64,000 bases of DNA from Sphingomonas sp. (GTDB taxonomy: Bacteria > Pseudomonadota > Alphaproteobacteria > Sphingomonadales > Sphingomonadaceae), in the NCBI GenBank assembly GCA_021732445.1, contig JAKFUZ010000014.1, forward strand, positions 38,833 through 102,832, in the 5' to 3' direction. The notes under the pieces were generated by a model. It searched no databases. It was not told the DNA's origin and saw only the letters and a program-made list of their open reading frames with translations. The translations under genes were made by a program, and so were the position numbers. Within the stretch, counting starts at the first letter, position 1. Every line of letters starts with the position of its first letter. Below, piece by piece: positions 63,985 to 64,000 of the stretch.

Positions 63985-64000
63985 CCCCTGACCCCTGACC
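63981..64000. repeat. CTGACCC tandem repeat at the window edge
   Basis: The heptamer CTGACCC is repeated about 2.9 times without mismatch and continues to the last base, so its full length cannot be seen. The first copy includes the TGA stop of the VOC gene. Confidence 0.8.

Overview
The window is a gene-dense, high-GC stretch of chromosome from an alphaproteobacterium, most likely a carotenoid-pigmented member of the Sphingomonadales. This rests on the alphaproteobacterial order rho - mnmE - mnmG - rsmG - parA - parB - holA/lptE/leuS/DUF3576, the hemC-hemD-mitofilin operon, the DUF1674/RsmB pair, and a crtY-crtI-crtB cluster of the Sphingomonas type. I cannot name the genus. I see no insertion sequence, prophage, CRISPR array or rRNA. 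No gene-free stretch exceeds 300 bp; the largest gaps are 16646-16877, 11852-12053 and 61097-61267.

Layout. 1-7.3 kb: the end of rho, small conserved genes, the tRNA wobble-modification genes mnmE and mnmG, rsmG, and the ParAB segregation system with three parS or parS-like palindromes, two of them written inside rsmG. The chromosome origin is probably nearby. 7.4-11.9 kb (minus): DUF3576 lipoprotein, leuS, lptE, holA. 12-16.6 kb: a putative outer-membrane protein, ThiE-like and YggS proteins, a HAD phosphatase, a RibA carrying a degenerate RibB-like half, and exonuclease III. 16.9-23.3 kb: lolA, ftsK, a Ubi-type monooxygenase, and a coupled CnoX-like/LON-domain/Trm112/micro-ORF operon. 23.5 kb: tRNA-Gly(GCC). 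23.6-28.4 kb: mitofilin-like protein, hemD, hemC, then tsaD, gpsA and DUF1674. 28.5-33.9 kb: RsmB-like methyltransferase, rpe, heparinase-like protein, purH. 33.9-42.1 kb (minus): a polysaccharide flippase, polA, a beta-lactamase-fold lipoprotein, nadB and a YadG-like ABC ATPase. 42.1-46.6 kb: a zinc-finger protein, tldD, a PNPOx-like protein and DUF2007, then glnK-amtB behind a textbook sigma-54 promoter. 46.7-53.6 kb (minus): ATM1-type ABC exporter, recQ, a TIGR01244 protein, a small membrane protein, a fatty-acid-hydroxylase-superfamily protein and a GMC oxidoreductase. 53.8-60.6 kb: the carotenoid region (crtY-crtI-LOG-crtB on minus; a sterol-desaturase-like protein, DUF2141 and MipA/OmpV on plus). 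60.7-64 kb: a DoxX-like protein, a TPP riboswitch in front of thiC, DUF2834 and a VOC protein.

Most neighbouring genes overlap by exactly 4 bp (ATGA or GTGA), so many small operons are probably translationally coupled. Most content is core metabolism. The parts most worth a second look are the parS cluster inside protein-coding sequence, the LOG-family gene in the crt operon, the degenerate RibB half of RibA, the nonsense-interrupted micro-ORF after Trm112 with its flanking 18-bp duplication, and the sigma-54 and TPP control sites.
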